Below are positions 21,227 through 33,582 of a stretch of 64,000 bases of DNA, piece by piece (within the stretch, counting starts at the first letter, position 1; each line of letters opens with the position of its first letter). The notes beneath the pieces were generated by a model. The model saw nothing but the letters and a program-made list of their open reading frames with translations, was not told the origin of the DNA and did no database searches. The DNA lies in contig ML210288.1 in NCBI GenBank assembly GCA_004369085.1, positions 16,924 to 80,923 on the forward strand, in the 5' to 3' direction. Source of the stretch: Coprinopsis marcescibilis (Eukaryota; Basidiomycota; Agaricomycetes; Agaricales; Psathyrellaceae). The position numbers were made by a program, and so were the translations under genes.

Positions 21227-24200
21227 TCAGTAACAATTTAAGCTGCGAAGACAGATTCGCCCACCCTTTAATTCTTCTGCTTCTTCCCGTTGTTCATACT
21301 TCAATACCAGTTGCTTTAGCTGCTGTTGTTCAACTTTATCTTGCAGTTGCTGTGACCGTGTGGCTATAGCTAAGTCGGAAGTCGAGGGCACAGCGATTTG
21401 ACGCGTCTAGTACACGCCATGAATCAGAAAATGTGAAAGGTTGCAAGAAACAAAGCAACATACCGCTTGCTTATTACCGCGCTTCGTAATCAACATGAAG
21501 TTCGTTGTTCCAGTCTCAGAAGCATCAGTTTCTTCGTCTGTGCGTTTCTTGCGCACGGCTGGAGGTAACACCGCAGAATCCCAGAGAGCGCGCGCAGTCT
21601 TTTGGTCCACCTTCCGGCTCTCTGCCGAAGTATCGGTGAACATCTTTGCCAATTCTTTGGCAAATTCCGCTTCCGCTTCATCAGTAGGTCCGAGGTACTC
21701 TTGTGTTGAGAGGACGACGTCAGGTTCCTGTTCCTCTGGCGAATGGGAACGCTGCTCGATCTGGAACAGGTCAGGGGAAAGCACGTAAAGTAAGCTTGGA
21801 AGGCAGATTGTCACATACAGGAGATTCTATTTCTTCCAGATCACCCTCTTGATACCTTCCACCGTTTTCCCTTCTTCCACTGTTGTCTTCGCCGTCTCTG
21901 TCGCCGTCTTCGTCGTCACTATCGTCACTTGTATCTTCTTGCACACCTGCAGCTATTATTGAGAGGAGCACAGAGAAAGGAAGAGGATGACATACCAGAA
22001 GTCTGGTATGTAGAATTGAACATGTCGTCGACAGCCTTGGCAGCCTCCTCCAGGCTCTTCGGGATCTCGAACTTTGGTCTCACTGCTTCGATCGAGTCGA
22101 ATAGAGTGAACTCTACATCCATCGGTATTGGACTCTTGCATTGGATGTAATACTAACCTTAAGGTGAGCACCAACTTGAAGGAGGCAATAACGAACTACT
22201 CGCCATGAAGAACGTCAAGAAATTGTCTAGCTTCTTTTTCTGTGCTCCGCGGTCGAAGCACATACCGCAGGTGTCAAGAAGTGCACAAACCAGCCGTATT
22301 CTGAAGAAATCGTCGGGCATATCGATTGGTACGGGCTGATATGGTAATGGCCTCCCTTCCGCTGAAACGACATGAGTTGCGTTTATTGTCCACAATCGAA
22401 TACAACCTACGATGACCGAACGTAACAATACTCCAGAGGGTGTCGAAGATAATCCCAGAACTCAGCAGCCGGTAGATATATAGTTCTCCCAGATATTTGA
22501 TGGTCGCAATGCGCCGTTGGTTCGTGTTGTAGACGTTCTGCTCCAAGCCACGTCGAATATCCTCCAGAACCTGGTCGACCACGGCGATAGCGAATGCAGG
22601 GCGATAACGTTGGAGATCGTATGTCAACATAGCCACTAGACTGATGTTGCTGTACCTGATCTTCCACGGCTTGGTAAAGCATTTGTGCAAGACTTTCCGA
22701 ACGTCTGGGTCGTCCCAATCAAGCTTCCTGATCAACTTCAAAGCCTTGTCGATCGTCTTCTTGCTGAGAACGTCGTAAATGAGATGTCGGATGAAGAGTT
22801 CCATGGGTGGGCGAATCTTTTCCTGACGGGGCGCACGTTCTGGCGGGTTGCACTGGAGATATGGTCAATAAGCTGAAAGAATCAGGGGTCTCAAACTTAC
22901 TTGATAGTAAGCGTTTTCTAGCAACAGCAACTGTCTCTGGTCGAGGTGCTGCAATGCTTGTTTACGTTTCATAAGTTCGAGCTGATGGATCTCTTGAACA
23001 TTAGGGATACAAAGCAGGAAGGAGGATCTTACCATGGTGGCGAACCGATCCCGTGTCTCGTCAGTCCTGAGTAAAAAGCGACCGCACCCCTCAAGGAGGA
23101 GGGCGATATTCTCTATGTTAGTCCCAGAGAAATCATCTAAGCATACTTTGAACATATGTAGAATGATATGGAATGGGACAACCCGAAATTTGGTAAGATT
23201 TGCCAGGAATGTGATGTTCTGGCAAGTTCAAACGGTTAAAATGCATCTGCAAGCCACCATGGTGTTTTACTCACCTTTAGTCTAACCTCATTCAACTCCT
23301 TTACTACGTTCTTCTTGCGTTGCAGGTAACGGAACTCGCTGTCGAGCTGAATATCTTTCTCAAAACTTTGTCGACTAGATGTATGGAGGTATACGCACCG
23401 CAGAGACAAGTTCTGTACCCACATCTGGCATATATCGATTGAGAATGCCAATTAAGCGGGAATAGTGCGGGAGTAAGTCAATTCGACTTTTAGGCACCTG
23501 GGTCATGAACTTGAAAGACTTTTTAAGCGATGTATGACAATGGGGAGATGGTACAACTACCTTGACAAGTCGCTTCCTCGCTGCCTTAGAATTCAAAAAG
23601 GCAAACTCAACGGCAGCCTGGTCGATCATAGTCCGATTGGTGGCGTCTGGCAACTTAGTCAGAAGGGCAGTCAGTAACTGCGATGGACCTTGAGGCGCAA
23701 TCTGCGGAGATTGTGGAGCGCTTGTTGCTTTCGGAGTTCCAGGGGTCGGTGTTGGAATGCTAGTGCATGTTGAAAAAGAGAGTGAAAATAAAGAGGTGGC
23801 ACCTACTCATCCTCCAAGTCGCCGTCCGTGTCAGTCTTCTCGAGGGATGCTTCGGACAAATCGTTGCCATCAAGTTTCCGTAGTTCTTCTTCCAACTTTC
23901 TGACCTCCTCCTTCTCTCTTTCTGCTCTCTCCTGTTCTGTTAGCTGTTCTTGGCCCTCGTCCTCGACTTCAACTCCTAGAACACTACTTGGGACGAAGTC
24001 TCGCAAGTCCGGAATATCTTCGAAGAACCGCCTTTCTTCCTCGTCTTCCCATTTCCCGCTAGGTGTGATGCTGTCTTCTGCATCATGAAGCAACGAATTA
24101 CTGTTAGAGCCAATTTGGATGGAATCAGATTTCTGTGTCGAGGTAGGTAGGGCAGGGAGCGGTAGGTATAACAGCTCGGATAATCTGGGTGGGAGTATAT

Positions 24201-25431
24201 TTAACAATGAGACACAACCTATGCTTTGCTACTCACGATTGGCAACTCGCAAAAAGCTTTTCATAACTTTTGGTCATCTTCTCATATGCCTGCTGCCGAT
24301 CTTCGAATATTTCACCTGAACGGATATAGGCTTCGTGATTTCGCCTATCCTGATCTTGGAGCCTCTAAAGACGATGTTCAGATAGAGCGACTACTCGAGC
24401 ATCAGGCTTACCTTGTGCTCTTTGACCAGCTTCTTGCAGACACTATCGAAATACCCTTCACACATCCGCTTCAGCCGATCACGTATGTCTTGCTCAATCA
24501 GTTCATCTTCTTCGCCGACTGATGCGTGACCGCCGTCGTCGGAGGCAGCATTCTGAGATAGAGTCCCAGGTTCTGAATCTGACGGGATTTGCTTGACGTT
24601 TGCGGCGGGAGGTGTTAAACCTAGATACGGTCGGCCGTACGACTTGAGGAAGGTGGCCAATAGGGGCAATGAGGATAGTGATGGATCATTGGATAACTGA
24701 ATGAGAGTTTAGCAACGCAAGCCCAAGAGACAAGATGCCTTCGCACCAAATCCTTCAGCACTTTGATGATCCAATCTCCACCGCTCCGGTTAGGCGCATC
24801 CCTGATGATTCCAACCAGGCCTAGCTCCGCACAGACACGAAGAATGGGCCTTTGTTTGTTAACACGCGCGGTATCGTCCTTCTCTCGCTGCTCGGGAGTC
24901 AAAGAGGCAAGTTGCGACTTGCTCGGCGGGCTAAGAGCAGACGACAATGCAGCAATAACAGCAGGAGTAAACAGTTTCGGGAATCGACGATGCAGCGAAG
25001 AAATAATCTTGGACTTGTATCAGAAGCGAGCACAAAGGCGGTCGCAATGACATACCTCAACAGCACCCCATACATCCCTCTCTGTTTTGCACCTTGGCAA
25101 ACCTTCAATGACCGCACCAGCTATCTCATCAATGTATTTCTCTAGTGACAGAGAATCGATATCCTTAATAACGTGGTCTTTGTTGTCCGAGGCCATAGAC
25201 TGGCGAATGCGTTTGATTAATGCAGTATGTCTCTTCAGAGACGAATCAAGCTTCGCTGTTTCTGTAGAATCGACATGATTTGGATAATTGATTCGTGTTG
25301 GTGCTCTCTGTTTACGAACCTGTAGCTGCATCACCAGCGGTTTCATTGAGCTGCTTGAGCTTTGTACGCTTTGAGAAGCGAGCAGCTTCGTCGTCGAGTT
25401 TTGTTCCCGATGCATTAGTGCCGGGTTCCAT
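21227..25431 (-). CDS. UPF2: Nonsense-mediated decay factor UPF2 (NMD2)
   Basis: Scaffold of the UPF surveillance complex, bridging UPF1 and UPF3 on exon-junction-marked mRNAs. Multi-exon. The N-terminal exon (start 25431, MEPGTNASGT) leads into the first MIF4G region (LIKRIRQSMASDN...). Between MIF4G domains sits an acidic segment with SGKWEDEEERRFFEDIPDLRDF, typical of UPF2, followed by a Glu-rich coil. Further MIF4G helices run through about 23650-22160. A strongly acidic stretch (near 21950-21830) precedes the C-terminal UPF1-binding region (EAEFAKELAKMF...TARALWDSAVLPP) and a Gln/Glu-rich tail, stop 21229-21227. It shares a 161-bp divergent spacer with the ATRIP-like gene. Confidence 0.92.
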
Positions 25432-25592
25432 TGCACAGGAAAGAGATAATTGCAGTCAGAGTAACAGCGTCCAAAAACGGTGTGGTCTACTTGGCAAGAC
25501 GCGCTGATTTATGTAACATCCCCCTTGGTTCCCGCCAATGACCACTCGAATCAAACTCAATTCCTTTTATCTTTTCTTCCTCTTTCAAGACA
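25432..25592. promoter_or_regulatory. Divergent spacer between UPF2 and the ATRIP-like gene
   Basis: 161 bp between two opposing start codons. It contains pyrimidine-rich tracts (CTTTTATCTTTTCTTCCTC just before the ATRIP-like ATG), common in fungal promoters. No TATA box is obvious. Confidence 0.5.
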
Positions 25593-28500
25593 ATGTACAA
25601 CTCTGACGACTATTTTAACGACGACGACCTTATAATCGACGAAGAGACCGCTGCGGCTCTCGAAGAAACCGAACGTCGCCACACCGCAACCCAGGCACAG
25701 GCGCAACCTCCTCTTCAACATGTCCAGCCTGTTGTAAATCCTGTTACAAAAAGACAAAGGACAGAGAACGGCTGGTCTCCTGGATTTGGCGCACGAACAG
25801 AATCATTTGGTGATTATGACCTCCCCGAGATCACTGTACAAGGCAATGGCTACACGATCGCCAATTCTAGTGGGAGAAGTTCGAATGTCTACCAAGAACC
25901 AGACATTAGACAACCAACCCCTGCTGGGCAGCCGAATGTACGGCAGGAACCTCGCAGGAATATGGGGTCTTTACAACCGGTGCAGGTTGCCCCCGCCCTT
26001 CCTTACAACGGCCAGCGAAATCAATATCCCCGTCGGCCACAACACGCTCCCGTCCAACCAATATCCAGATCCACCTCAAGGAACACGTCTTCCGCCACCC
26101 ATGCACTTGAAGAACAGATACGCCAGCTTCGCGGGCAGCTAGAACAGGTACGATATTTGATGTCCCCCTTTGACGGCAATACCTACATCCTTTCTCCAGT
26201 TGCGTGAATCGAATGCAAAGATACAACTCGACTACAACACCGCAATCGAAGCCAGACTATCAAAGGAAGGAGAGGTTACAGTCTTGCGAAAGACCATTGA
26301 GAAGGTAACCAATTCTTTGACTTATCACTCTATCACCACCACTCACGAAATGGACAGAACTCTCAGAATCACGCCAACGAGCTCGCGAAACTGAAGACTG
26401 CGAAGGAGGACACCGATGCAGAGATCGTCAGGGCTCAAAGAAGTCACAAAGAAGAAATGGAACGTCTTAAAACACAGTATCTGTTCAAAGTAAGCCGGTA
26501 TCCAATTGGTGTTTTGTGACATATTAAAGCCTCTAAAGCAACAGGAGCTGGAGGCAGCATTTCGCAAGCCGCCAGTCTCTGTTCGCGCAAAGAAGATTAT
26601 GCAGGATCTACCAGCGACCCCGCAGCCGTCCTCCTCTAGAGGGACTTGGAACATTGTTTCGAACCGGCCTCTCTTCAATGCCGATGTTCAACAGACTCCA
26701 TTGCGACTATCTCAAAAACCCGCACATGAATTTCCGAGGCCGCTTTCACCCAGAAAACCCGTGGTTAAATCTCCCGAAAAGGCGAAAAAGCCGATGCTTC
26801 CTGGATTCCAGAATTCATTCGCTACTTCTACACCATTCCCGCAAAACCAACAGCGAGGCAAAGGGAAAGCCAAAGAGGTCGACCCATTTGCGCGCCTAAC
26901 GCAACCTCCACCGACCATCGACCCAGCTCTCTCGCAACCACTTTTCCAACCGGTTTTCTCTGGCTTTCACCCAGGTGCAGAAGAGATTCTCGATCCTGTC
27001 CTTGCATCGCCAGAACGTTTCAAATCATCCCCATTGCCGATAGATGATGTCTTTATGGGAGGATCCCAGGATGACAGCGGTGGTGTTGTTATGAGCCCTG
27101 TAGAGGATGCTCCTGAAGATGAGGATGTGGATGTCATGGAACCGACAGACTGGAAAACAGAGGTACGCTATGGCCCTTGCGGTTCCCAGAGTCAGTGCTA
27201 ATATTTCCATAGCTTTCTCGACTTATGTTGAGTCACGTTCGGCCAGGATCAGATCAACTAACCCTTCAGATTCTATTGACCACTGAAGTGGGGGACGACG
27301 CCGAATCGCAGCGTTTATATGCAAACGCGTGTGGTGCCATAATCAACTCGCTTTCGTTCTCTATGAGTGTGAAGGACTACGAACTGACACTGGACATTGT
27401 ATCTTCGGCGTGTATTACAATCATTACCGTTCTCTCAGAAAAGCAGTTGGTTGGTATCCCTTACTTTTATTTTGATATAACGACTGACGAAACGATCAGG
27501 TATACCCTCTTGCAAGCTTCCTCAACCTTCTTGCACTCGTTGTTTACTACATCCCGAAATTCGGTGTGACATACCTTTTGGGACAATCTGACGCCGACAA
27601 ACCTTCCCTCATCCTTCACAACATCTCCAACCTGATAACTTCATACCTTACGCCGACTAACACCGGAGAATACAAGGAGATGCTTGGGACGGAGCTTCTT
27701 TCTTTTCTCGAATCCATGTGTTTTCATCTTGGCAAAGATGATGCTTCAAGGTGGGATCAGTGAAGAAGTAACTAAGAAGAAGGTCTGACTGTGGCTCCAG
27801 GTTTACAGGCTTCCTGAGGCACAAGGAAACCATGACAGTGCTGCTTAGTCTCCAGCAAAGCTTGCCGTTCCTTCAACAGGCAGCCCGCATCCTTGTGCTC
27901 CTTTCTACATGTAGGAACACTTTTATAGATTCGATTAGCAAGTACTGACACGGTCTCAGACCCTGTGCTCTCTCGAGCATTGCTATCAATCCCCAACCCA
28001 CAAGACAATGACAGACATGATTTAATGCAAAGGAACGGTCTGATTGAGCGTATGTGTTCTTTCCTTGTCGACCATAGCCGCGAGGGATACGGAGTAAGCT
28101 TCATTGTCTGTCACGACTCCCGCTTCCCTGATTATTTTCGCAGTCCCTCCAGCTCAAGGAATACGCCATGACGTTCTTCGGACAACTTTCACTAGGCAAC
28201 GACGAAATCTACCACAGCTTGGTATCATCGATAGTCCTTTTCGCCTCCCTTGTTTACCACCTTCACCATCTCACCACGCCGATATGGGAAGAACATCAAG
28301 ACCTGATAAAGTCGCCACAGTTGTGTCGATCGTGAGTATCGTCTACTTCCAGGTATAATAGTTCTGACCTCGTCTCTTCTCATAGCATTGTTCCTCAAAT
28401 AAGCCAATGCGTGTATCTATTCCATAAACTGGTTTTCGACGAGGAACCCGCGTTGGAGCTCCTTCCGAGACTTCAGCACGCACCACAACGGCCCTTCAAC

Positions 28501-28831
28501 AGTATAATCGAAATGGCCGTCATTTCCTTGGGGAGGCTGACACACGCGGAGGTTCCTGAATGGATAGACGCAGACATGAGGAACAAATTGAGAGAACTAA
28601 AAAGTACGTTCATGTGAAGCTCTTACGTCATTTGGGGATGCTTACCTTGGACAAGCCCCCGCAGGCGACATATTTGTTCACGTCTTGTCGAATCCAGCAG
28701 AGGCAGAGCCTGTTCATGCCATATATGACATCAATGCCCCAAAGAACAGTGTTCCAGAACCAATGGAACAAGAGCTTGCGGACGCGGACGATGAGATGAT
28801 AGGGGATGAACTAGACTTTGATGTTGTATAG
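25593..28831 (+). CDS. ATRIP/Rad26-like DNA-damage checkpoint protein
   Basis: Probable partner of the ATR/Rad3 kinase. The N-terminus is acidic (YNSDDYFNDDDLIID), as in fungal Rad26/ATRIP, and is followed by a disordered region and a coiled coil from about residue 170 (ALEEQIRQLRGQLEQ) running to MERLKTQYLFK. The segment KPPVSVRAKKI and a Pro/Ser-rich linker follow, then a helical C-terminal half resembling a HEAT-like array. The last exon ends in an acidic tail, EMIGDELDFDVV, and a TAG at 28829-28831, where ATR-binding residues sit in this family. The assignment rests on architecture and remembered resemblance of the coiled coil, with no diagnostic catalytic motif. Another coiled-coil repair protein is the alternative. 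Confidence 0.65.
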
Positions 28832-29003
28832 GTAGAACTCATCAGTTATCACTCAACCAATTAACCAACCATGGGGGTTGAAGAAAGATACAGAGGCCAA
28901 ATTCGTAGATTATATCCATATACAATGTAAATGTGCACGTCAGACTCGCACCTATAATGCTATCGAATGGGTGTACAGTGCTTCTGTAAAGATTACCATC
29001 CGT

Positions 29004-30480
29004 TCATTTCTTGGCCCTTTTCGGCGCCGGCTCGTCCTCATCGCTCGACTCGAATTCAGTCGCTTCCTTCTTCTTCTTGGACTTTGGTTTCGCCTTTGGT
29101 TTTGCTTCTTCAGCTGTGGATCCAGATGGTTGTGCTTCAGTTTCGGTGGCGGGCACTGGTTTGGCTTCCACTGCCGGGTTTGGTCCACTTTCTGCAGGTT
29201 TGTTCGCGAGTTCCGCAAAATATGCCTCTTTGAGGGCTTTGATTTCTGTTTCTGGAAGCAAGGCAGAGTTCTTCCACACCTAGAAAGTCGGGCCAAGAGA
29301 TGAGAGAATTGGCCAAAATCGGTAGAATAGGACTCACTGTTGACTGAATTCCGCTTGGATGTTTGCTGTCGATATCCAAGCGGGTATATAGATTGGATTT
29401 GACACCGCTAAGGTTCAACCCATGGTTCCGGAGTAGTACCTTCATGACCTAAAGTCAAATTGGTTTGGTTAATTGTGTACCGCCAAAGTTACGATAAAAC
29501 AACACTAACTTCCAAGACCTTTGGTTTATCATAGACGTCAGGGATGTAGACGCAGATTACATGTTGGTAGTTGGGCGTCTGCTCCCCAGGTGAGGTCGCA
29601 ACCTTGGCAGAATATGCACACGTGGAAGATAATGGCCCAGAAACCAGGGACTCTAAACATAAGTTAGTTGGACTTGGTTTTCACATTAAAATAGCATTCA
29701 GATACTTACTAGCAACAGCGGACCAGATGACGTCAACCTTTTCAGCGGGGGCGAATATCAGCCTGTTCAGGGCTTGTGAAGCTTTTCAAGAAGAAAAAAA
29801 ACGGAAATATCACGTACCATTTTCCAGAAACGTATCCATGCTCCACGGAGATTTCTTCCAACCTTTTCGTGGCCTCTGCTTGAGCCTGGACATTATATGA
29901 GCCAAGGCGGAGGCACGTTGACGAAACGGCACTTACCGCCTCCCGAACTTCTTTCTTGCTCTTTGCTCCAGTCTTTTTGCTAGAACGTACAGGTATCGAG
30001 TCATCGTTCTAAAAGGTGGACGCATCAGGATACAGGCTTTAATGAAGATTTTGAAAACGCGAAACACGTCACCTTGATGCTTTCGACCTTCTCCGTCAAC
30101 TCTTTCACTACAATATGTTTCAACAACATGTGTGCAGAGCAAAACAGAGCCACCCACATACTGCAGAAGCTTCAACAAGGGCTTCTTCTGCTCCAGAGTC
30201 GTTTTTCTCAGGTTGTGAGGCAGTAACCCAAATCCACTATATGAGTTCAGCGGTATGCCAGCGCGTCATAGAAAAGGCGGACTCACAGGCTTCGTTCCGT
30301 CATTTTCGACCATAGATGGCCTGAACTAACATACCACCAGTACACGAGTGAGTGATGTATCTACCAAGAAATTGCATTTCGACACACCTTCTTGAGAAAC
30401 TCATCCAACGGTTGAGTGCTCTCATCGGACCAAGCATATTTGTAGGCCGTTGACAGTACATCCTCGTTTTTGGGCGCCAT
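29004..30480 (-). CDS. DUF1917/UPF0696 (C11orf68-like) protein
   Basis: Multi-exon gene starting MAPKNEDVLSTAYKYAWSDE at 30480. A central exon encodes VICVYIPDVYDKPKVLEV followed by VKSNLYTRLDIDSKHPSG, the order seen in DUF1917 proteins, which have an eIF4E-like fold. The C-terminus is a Lys/Glu/Pro-rich tail ending KRAKK, probably disordered and nuclear-localising; stop 29006-29004. Function is not established for the family. Exon borders between about 30380 and 29560 were not all resolved. It converges on the ATRIP-like gene with a 172-bp gap. Confidence 0.6.
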
Positions 30481-30730
30481 GACCGTGATGCGATAGTCAG
30501 TTAGTATGTAAAATAGATGATAATGTATGTGGCAAAGTGTATGAGCTGTTCAGAAAGTTCAGTCCGGCGTCGCGTCCGAGGTAGGCCTGAGGGTTGAGTC
30601 GCGTCTGGCTGTTGAGTGGCGTGACGTGATGTTTGTAACTATTTTTGTCCCGGCGTTACGAACAGCACAGGACTTGCTGCATTTCGGCGCCAATCGCAGC
30701 GAGTCGGTGAGTCGAGAATCTGGCTGTTTC

Positions 30731-30755
30731 TGACAAGTATCTGACAAGTATCTGA
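30731..30755. repeat. Short tandem repeat, 11-bp unit
   Basis: Two full and one partial copies of TGACAAGTATC lie in the 558-bp gap between the DUF1917 start codon and the FCF1 stop. It is probably a small slippage product; no regulatory role is evident. Confidence 0.6.
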
Positions 30756-31038
30756 CTTCAAAGTGACTCAGGACCCGGACAAATGGTGCTAGAGTTGATC
30801 ACAGACAGGTTCCGCGAAGCAATGCTTTATTCCAATTCACGAACTATAAATGCAATCCAGAAGCGAAGATCCTTTTATCCCGACTCAGTTTTGGGCAACG
30901 TATGCAGTAACATCGTGCAGATTATGGGGTGATGACCAGTGTTCTTCTCCTTGATTGATTTAGTTCATTGTGGAAGATTTTTATGAAGGCCGTCACGATG
31001 GTCGTATGGCTCAGTGGGCGACTCCAGTGATGAATGAT

Positions 31039-31932
31039 CTACGAAGGTGCTCCTTGGTCGGGGAGGCGTTCGATGGCATACCTCCTGGAAACGATGTACA
31101 TCAACGGTATACCAGGGATCTGCCGTATCCGCCGCCGCAGGTCGCGATCGCAAGTGGCAACGATGTAGCACTTGTGGGATGTAACGCGTTGAACGAGGCA
31201 GTCATCTGCGTAAGTTCCCGTGTGCGAGCACCGCAACCGTTCAAAACGGGGGTCTCGTGCTACCCTGAAGAAATGAAGAGAGATATGGATCAGGATTATA
31301 ATGAAAGGTGGTTTTGTTGGACATGGATGGAGGGCGAAATGGCAATCTCACTCACCGGAGGGCTACTCGGTATCGGTGTCCCAACTTTTCCAGTTCAGCC
31401 ATAACGCAATCTGTTATACATGGGATGCCTATTTTATGATTAATATGTCAGCTACAGAGATGATGAAATTGATGCTCACATTTAGCGAAAAGACAATCCA
31501 TCATCGCACTAACCAGCTCAAGCTTGTTTTGCAAGCTAAAGTTGATGAAGTTGGTATCGATTAACACCCTATACGGAGGTACCAGCGCAGTGTTGTGCTG
31601 GAAAAACAAGGATGACGCAGCCTGCTGACTGCAGATAGGCGACTGAGCCACAAAATCATAACTCGAATTGCACATCACTTACACGCGGCGCACAGCCTTT
31701 GCCTTTTCTTCTTCCTCCTTCTTCTGCTGTTTGACCTGATTCTCCTTTCTGGCAAATGAGATCGTCTTTGAGCCTGGCGCTTAAGATGGGTTCGTCAAAA
31801 GTCCCTCACAGCCTAATGTCTTTTGGGTGCAACATTCGCTTGACTGCGGCGAATTTTCTGGTCTTGGTTGCTTTTCCCTATGTGGGGGTAAGTAAGTTTT
31901 AAAGGATTGCTAAGATTTGAATCTATTACCAT
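31039..31932 (-). CDS. FCF1: rRNA-processing PIN-domain protein FCF1 (UTP24)
   Basis: SSU-processome endonuclease needed for 18S rRNA maturation in the nucleolus. Read on the minus strand: [15 protein letters not shown], then a Lys/Glu-rich helix ([19 protein letters not shown]), then [20 protein letters not shown] with the first PIN-domain Asp, [22 protein letters not shown], and finally [12 protein letters not shown] with further acidic residues and [19 protein letters not shown]. The order matches Fcf1 throughout. Six exons are inferred with ordinary signals, including a last exon at 31236-31039. The first exon appears to be the ATG alone (31932-31930), followed by intron 31929-31878. A plus-strand open frame across 30970-31404 is its shadow. 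Confidence 0.92.
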
Positions 31933-33478
31933 GGTTCCGATTGTGATAGGCGGTCTATGCGGCGAAGGGTTAATGGAGACCTTGGTGGGCGAGACAAAAC
32001 ACGCTGAGATCGCTGCAACGGAACACAGGTCTAGAATCAATTTCGTGAGAAGATTTATCTTTTTCCGACGCTTAGTACAGGTTGCAGTGTAGGCGCCCAG
32101 CAAATCAAACCCATACTGGTGTCATGACCACCAACAGTCAATAGGCGCTTTTTCTGATCAACTAGGACTCCTCAGTACTCAAATGCGGCCTCTGACATCG
32201 ACGGGGTGCATACTGTGCTATCCATTCATTACCAGACTCGTTGGCTATATTGCACTCAAGGTTTACGATTTCACTTCTCCCGGATTCGCAGCTCGGAAAT
32301 AGCAGACAAGATACGAACTTGCCGCAGCTCCAAGCCTGCAATTTTCCTGCACGTGAGGTATAATACAAGCGCAAGAACTTCGAAGGGTGCCGTTCGCGCT
32401 CGGCCTTTAATCTCATCCGACACCCCACAACCTATCGCTGAGTGCCAGCCCCCGGTACAAAAATTCGCGGGATCTCTAATATTAAGGCGATGTTTTGCGA
32501 GGCCACATTATTACTATCAGATGAACATAAAATAAGCTGTCTATGACGTCGACCAGTCCCTAGAATCGTTAGGTGGACTATCACCAGCGACCGTTTTAGA
32601 CCTCAAGTAAATCTTCTTAGGCCCAAACTTTGACCACTGCCATCGTCTAACTGAGTCTCCAATCAATGGCCGATAATATCATCCCTTTCTCTTCCTTCCG
32701 GACTGCCCAGTTTTCTTCGATGTAACATGTAGTTCCATGGGGAAGGGAAGAAGTCCACAGTTAGTCATGAGCTCCTTCATTGAACAGTGGCTACGGTCGA
32801 CCGGCACTGGGTGGATAGAGAGGGGGTAAATGCTGTGTGGTTCTGCGGTGCGATTTCTCCTCCTAATGAAAGTGACGCCTATCGATCCAGAGAGAATTCA
32901 GCCCAATAAACGAACTTGTGGACCCTCTGAACACCACGTAATCAAATTTGGACTTTCAAAGAGTTCTCAAGGGCCCTCTCCAGTAACGCGTAACGGTCGG
33001 TGGTTACGCGGTTTTTATTCTTATTGTGAAAGCTAGACCACTGTGCACTGCTCAGCGGTGAATGTCCCTGGCGCCAATGATGGGACGACACAGCCCAATT
33101 CTTGAGCCGTCAAATTTTCTCTTGGAAGAGAACATGAGGCCAGAGAACCAATTCTAATCTAACAACATGCGAGAACACATCTCTCCGTTAACATCGCTGG
33201 ATGGAGCATCGCCACTCTGAAAATTAGGGCTCGTGACGCCAAAGGCAAGAATTTGATGCAGGAAAGGCAGGTGGAAAGAGGCGCACGTAGCGATGAGTCA
33301 GTAGAATTTGGACTAACCAAGGAAGAAAGGTCCGAGTCATACTTGCCGTGATGGATTCCCAACACCGGGATTCAAACACAATCCGGAAGGTCAATGGGCC
33401 CACGCGCTTCCAAATACAGAGCTTGTGATGCAACCGTTGATCTCAAACAGCCTCACCAGTGACAATCCAATCCTTCAG
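31933..33478. other. Long intergenic region upstream of FCF1 and PAL
   Basis: About 1.55 kb between divergent FCF1 and the PAL core promoter. Short open frames on both strands show no recognisable family and no exon-like chains. No repeats, RNA genes or transposon ends were seen. It probably holds control sequence for PAL, which is often nutrient-regulated in fungi, but no element was identified. Confidence 0.4.
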
Positions 33479-33485
33479 TATAAAG
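33479..33485 (+). promoter_or_regulatory. TATA box of the PAL gene
   Basis: TATAAAG lies 97 bp upstream of the PAL start codon, followed by a pyrimidine-rich stretch (CCCTCCATCTCACCCCTCC) before the ATG. This is the layout expected of a strongly expressed, regulated fungal gene. Confidence 0.55.
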
Positions 33486-33582
33486 GCTCGAATCCAATCG
33501 CACCAATGTCCCTCCATCTCACCCCTCCGACGCACATACTCCTCCGCTTATTCTTATATTTACCCCCGTAATACAGTCACAC

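Noticed and set aside
30970..31404. 144-codon plus-strand open frame as a gene
   Set aside because: It lies antisense over FCF1 exons whose minus-strand translation matches Fcf1 closely; the plus-strand peptide resembles nothing.
33340..33400. tRNA-like B-box resemblance (GTTTGAATCCC on the minus strand)
   Set aside because: No A box, acceptor stem or anticodon arm could be formed around it.
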